Positions 62,401 to 64,000 of a DNA stretch of 64,000 nucleotides are shown here, one piece after another. This stretch comes from Brevundimonas sp. Root1279 (lineage in GTDB: Bacteria > Pseudomonadota > Alphaproteobacteria > Caulobacterales > Caulobacteraceae). The translations under genes and the position numbers were made by a program. The stretch spans positions 219,109 through 283,108 of the forward strand of contig NZ_LMEB01000008.1 in the NCBI RefSeq assembly GCF_001425945.1, given 5' to 3'. The notes below the pieces were generated by a model, which was not told where the DNA came from, made no database searches, and was given only the letters and a program-made list of their open reading frames with translations. How positions within the stretch are numbered: position 1 is the first letter of the stretch; each line of letters starts with the position of its first letter.

Positions 62401-64000
62401 CGAGGCGCCGGGACCGACACGCTGTCGCAGATCGAGAACCTGCTCGGCTCGATCCACGCCGACCAGCTCATCGGCTCCATGGTCGCCAACCGGCTGGAGG
62501 GCGGAGACGGAAACGACGCCCTCGTCGGCCTCGGCGGCGCGGACACCCTGCTCGGCGGGGCCGGAAACGACTACCTGCACAACAACGACGACCTGATCGC
62601 CCCGACCCAGTCGGACGGCGTCGCCGACACCCTGTCGGGCGGCGACGGCGATGACGTCGTCGACGCCGGCCGCGGCGACAGCGCCGACGGGGGCGCCGGC
62701 TACGACCGACTGACCATCTACGCCGTGTCCGAAGCGGTCGCCGGCCTGACCGTCGACTATTCCGCCGTCGCCAACCTCCAGGCGGCCCTGGCGACCCAGT
62801 ACGGCGGGACCTTCACCGGCTTCGAGGTGTTCGGCTTCTCGGGCACCAACTTCAACGACAGCATCATCGGCTACGACAACGCCGCCGGCGTGCTCGATTC
62901 CACCCTCGAAGGCTGGGGCGGGAACGACACCCTCGACGGCCGCGGCGGCCGCGACATCCTGTGGGGCGGGACCGGAAACGACACCCTGCTCGGCGGCGAC
63001 GGCGACGACGTCCTTCGCGGCGGGGCCGGGGTCGACATCCTCAACGGCGGCGCGGGCATCGACACGGCGGACTACTCCGGGGCGACGGCGGCCATGCGCG
63101 CCCAGCTGAACAACGGAACATCCTCGAACGACGGCGACGGCGGCACGGACTCGTTCAGCTCGATCGAGAACCTGACCGGCTCGGCCTTCAACGACACCCT
63201 GATCGGCGACGCCAACGGAAACATCCTGCGCGGCGGCCTCGGGGCCGATACCCTGCTCGGCCTGGCCGGCAACGACGTGATCTGGGGCGGCTCCGGCGTG
63301 GTGAACCAGCTCCAGGGCGGGCTCGGCGATGACCGCTATGTGCTGGAAGCCAACGACTCGGTCGTGGAAGTGGCCGGCGAAGGGACCGACACCATCGAGG
63401 CCCGCATCAACGCCTACGTCCTGGCCCTGAACGTCGAGAACCTCGTGTTCGGCGGGACCGGAAACTTCGCCGCCACCGGCAACGCCCAGGCCAACACCAT
63501 CACCGGCGGCAACGGCGACGACAACCTGCGCGGCCGCGGCGGGATCGACGTGCTCAACGGCGGCGCCGGAATCGACACCGTCGACTACACCCTGGCCGCA
63601 GCCGGGGTGACGGCGCGTCTGGACCTGATGCGCGCGACCAACGACGGCGACGGGGCGACCGACACCTTCACCGGCGTCGAGAACCTGACCGGCTCGGTCT
63701 ACAACGACCTGCTGATCGGCAACGCCGGCAATAACGTCCTGCACGGCGGCATCGGCACCGACACCCTGCTGGGCTTCGGCGGCGACGACATCCTGTGGGG
63801 CGGCTCGGGCGGCGGTAACAACCAGCTGCAGGGCGGGACCGGCAACGACTACTATGTGCTCGACGCCTTCGACACCTGCGTCGAGCTGGCCGGCGAAGGC
63901 ATCGACACCGTCGAGGCCCGCATCGGCAGCTACACCATGGGCGCCAACATCGAGAACCTGCTCTATGTCGGCGGCACCGGCACCTTCGTCGGCACCGGCA
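59452..64000 (+). CDS. giant RTX calcium-binding protein, 3' end outside window
   Basis: An open frame from ATG 59452 to the right edge, at least 1,516 codons with no stop. No signal peptide; the N-terminal 120 residues are unique (MAIVTAGTDYAVRMDEVNFG). From about residue 123, GLAGADQITGSPFDDLLEGW starts the RTX nonapeptides (GGxGxDxLx), arranged in modules with ENLxGSxxxDxLxG joints. Residues 524 to about 763 are a non-RTX insert (see repeat entry and findings). It is probably a type I-secreted adhesin or matrix protein that folds on calcium outside the cell. It is divergent from the LuxR gene; no export genes are seen. Confidence 0.9.
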   Translation, partial: MAIVTAGTDYAVRMDEVNFGGLWEGTLKMAPNSIRFVYGGVGSYTSFIGSFSYDTVYVNGQGETVYDDLIGGTVTGIVEYEEGVMTFSISGLSIPALTFAEWVEGGQALQAKIVGLAGADQITGSPFDDLLEGWAGNDNINGGVGNDVLYGMDGNDTLIGGDGDDVFAAAISAGTLDRGDDTYQGGLGNDRVDFSAAAAGVTVNLGSGIVADGTGGTDTFVSIEAVTGSAFNDTLTGDARDNSFFGGAGDDTLVGGIGDDRLEGGAGLDTAGYGGAASAVFVNLNLTAAQQTSGAGLDTLVGVENLIGSAYNDILTGDALNNRLEGGLGDDLINAGAGNDRIDGGGGIDTATYATATAGVSVDLTLTSAQNTLGAGQDTLLGVENLIGSSHIDSLVGSSAANRIEGGNGGDTLVGMGGADTLVGGDGADFLIGVNPDGSASGIDRLEGGNGADFYIGDAGDVVAQFAADDDAVVFQTAHPVGRTMVVTNTDGSRELRAYDATYQTYTSMKLESVAAGVRFDAEVYNQPNGNGVMFQSVGAAANVFEAISYDGAGTEAMINAELAELKAFGEALYADVFSVPSSSGKADPNGPQAAFPWLAAIVAAGLYKAVDMQVQAHGGWGASLNKLDEATGASARWQGFTAAAKRVFVGSDSKAAATYAACVAPQGGSGQYGADALQTMTQEDREALQGGLEAQAALDKANCQRARNNQEQVRQNTDGNEALFTDALDLAGGGGDDSIFRVTDDAEQAPVDGAQMAASALDNVQVISGGSGVDTIVYAMDGAGVVVNLATGTATGAFGVDQLSQIENVWGGAGADQLTGDAAANTLWGSDGDDTLSGAGGADVLDGGAGSDTAVFSGLRSAYVIATVSGVTTVTGPDGVDTLTGVERLQFSDGTFDLAGNPVGGQVNGTANADTMNGTANADSLFGLGGDDTLNGAGGDDLLRGGLGNDTLNGGAGTDTADYADATAGVRVELLQTAAQNTRGAGTDTLSQIENLLGSIHADQLIGSMVANRLEGGDGNDALVGLGGADTLLGGAGNDYLHNNDDLIAPTQSDGVADTLSGGDGDDVVDAGRGDSADGGAGYDRLTIYAVSEAVAGLTVDYSAVANLQAALATQYGGTFTGFEVFGFSGTNFNDSIIGYDNAAGVLDSTLEGWGGNDTLDGRGGRDILWGGTGNDTLLGGDGDDVLRGGAGVDILNGGAGIDTADYSGATAAMRAQLNNGTSSNDGDGGTDSFSSIENLTGSAFNDTLIGDANGNILRGGLGADTLLGLAGNDVIWGGSGVVNQLQGGLGDDRYVLEANDSVVEVAGEGTDTIEARINAYVLALNVENLVFGGTGNFAATGNAQANTITGGNGDDNLRGRGGIDVLNGGAGIDTVDYTLAAAGVTARLDLMRATNDGDGATDTFTGVENLTGSVYNDLLIGNAGNNVLHGGIGTDTLLGFGGDDILWGGSGGGNNQLQGGTGNDYYVLDAFDTCVELAGEGIDTVEARIGSYTMGANIENLLYVGGTGTFVGTG
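61021..61740 (+). other. non-RTX helical insert within the RTX protein
   Basis: Residues 524-763 of the RTX protein lack nonapeptides and read as Ala/Gln/Glu-rich helices (AELAELKAFGEALYADVFSV, TMTQEDREALQGGLEAQAAL). Cysteines lie at residues 663 and 704, rare in RTX proteins. Around 61561-61610 the codons AGG, AGA, AAT, CAA and CGT depart from the surrounding GC-ending usage, suggesting insertion of foreign sequence. The frame is open on both sides. Exact borders are approximate. Confidence 0.6.
63046..64000 (+). repeat. tandem 171-codon RTX modules
   Basis: The module starting GGAGIDTADYSGA at 63046 is repeated from 63559 (GGAGIDTVDYTLA), a period of 513 bases. Both contain an ENLTGS joint, a nonapeptide run ending in IWGGSG/LWGGSG, a QLQGGxG segment, a YVL strand, an AGEGxDTxEARI motif and a final VENL/IENL. 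The second copy runs off the right edge at 63960-64000. The repetition may help assembly errors or recombination. Confidence 0.8.

Noticed and set aside
59329..63744. A 1,471-codon open frame on the minus strand
   Set aside because: It is the antisense of the RTX gene; its protein is rich in Val/Gly/Ala/His with no domain, and it exists because GC-rich third positions remove stops on the opposite strand.

Overview
The window is GC-rich, densely coded alphaproteobacterial chromosome, most likely from the Caulobacterales (Brevundimonas or a close relative). This rests on a TipF-like flagellar EAL protein, the alphaproteobacterial small families DUF4170, DUF2093 and DUF3297, a ScpA/ScpB-NagZ-SPOR-Dgt-ErpA neighbourhood, and frequent starts without a Shine-Dalgarno sequence. 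I see no prophage, insertion sequence, CRISPR array or plasmid gene. Assignments come from reading motifs and context, not from database searches.

Layout. (1) 1-7.1 kb: a minus-strand run, read from high to low coordinates, of dgt, a SPOR protein, nagZ, scpA, scpB, murC and a partial lipoprotein, with erpA divergent from dgt. It combines cell-wall synthesis and recycling, chromosome condensation and nucleotide balance. (2) 7.1-19 kb: a small membrane protein, an SdpR/SdpI-like regulator-membrane pair with a hydrolase, pyrC, a family-9 glycosyltransferase, a CxxCxxCC protein, ygfZ, tag, a three-PAS protein, an ArsR/SRPBCC pair and a large unrecognised protein. (3) 19-24.9 kb: rnhB behind a strong hairpin, an unusual tandem-repeat block, a solitary adenine methyltransferase coupled to pyk, tRNA-Leu(UAA), an M28 peptidase and DUF3297. 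(4) 25-37 kb: hydrolase, aldo/keto reductase, mini-regulator with Pr6Pr protein, ubiD, duplicated membrane proteins, M14 peptidase, MAPEG protein, pmbA, inositol-phosphatase-like gene, DUF4170 and small membrane proteins.

(5) 37-45.7 kb: a serralysin-like RTX metalloprotease with a long leader and terminator hairpins, then the overlapping lipid A/LPS operon msbA - DUF374 acyltransferase - waaA - lpxK. (6) 45.6-58.2 kb: amidohydrolases, an L,D-transpeptidase-like lipoprotein, a frameshifted HExxH protein, an AraC regulator, purD, xseA, a single-domain response regulator, an LpxL-like acyltransferase overlapping an SDR gene, and tipF. (7) 58.2-64 kb: a LuxR-type regulator divergent from a very large RTX protein gene that runs off the right edge, with a 9-bp perfect inverted repeat between them. 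The RTX protein is open for at least 1,516 codons and carries a non-RTX, helix-rich insert of about 240 residues with locally unusual codon use.

The most interesting points are the LuxR-palindrome-RTX locus and its inserted domain, the TTCAGACGA/TTCAGACTC repeat block at 19.83-20.01 kb, the hairpin covering the rnhB ribosome-binding region, the paired inverted REPIN-like elements, and the SdpR/SdpI-like pair with no visible toxin.
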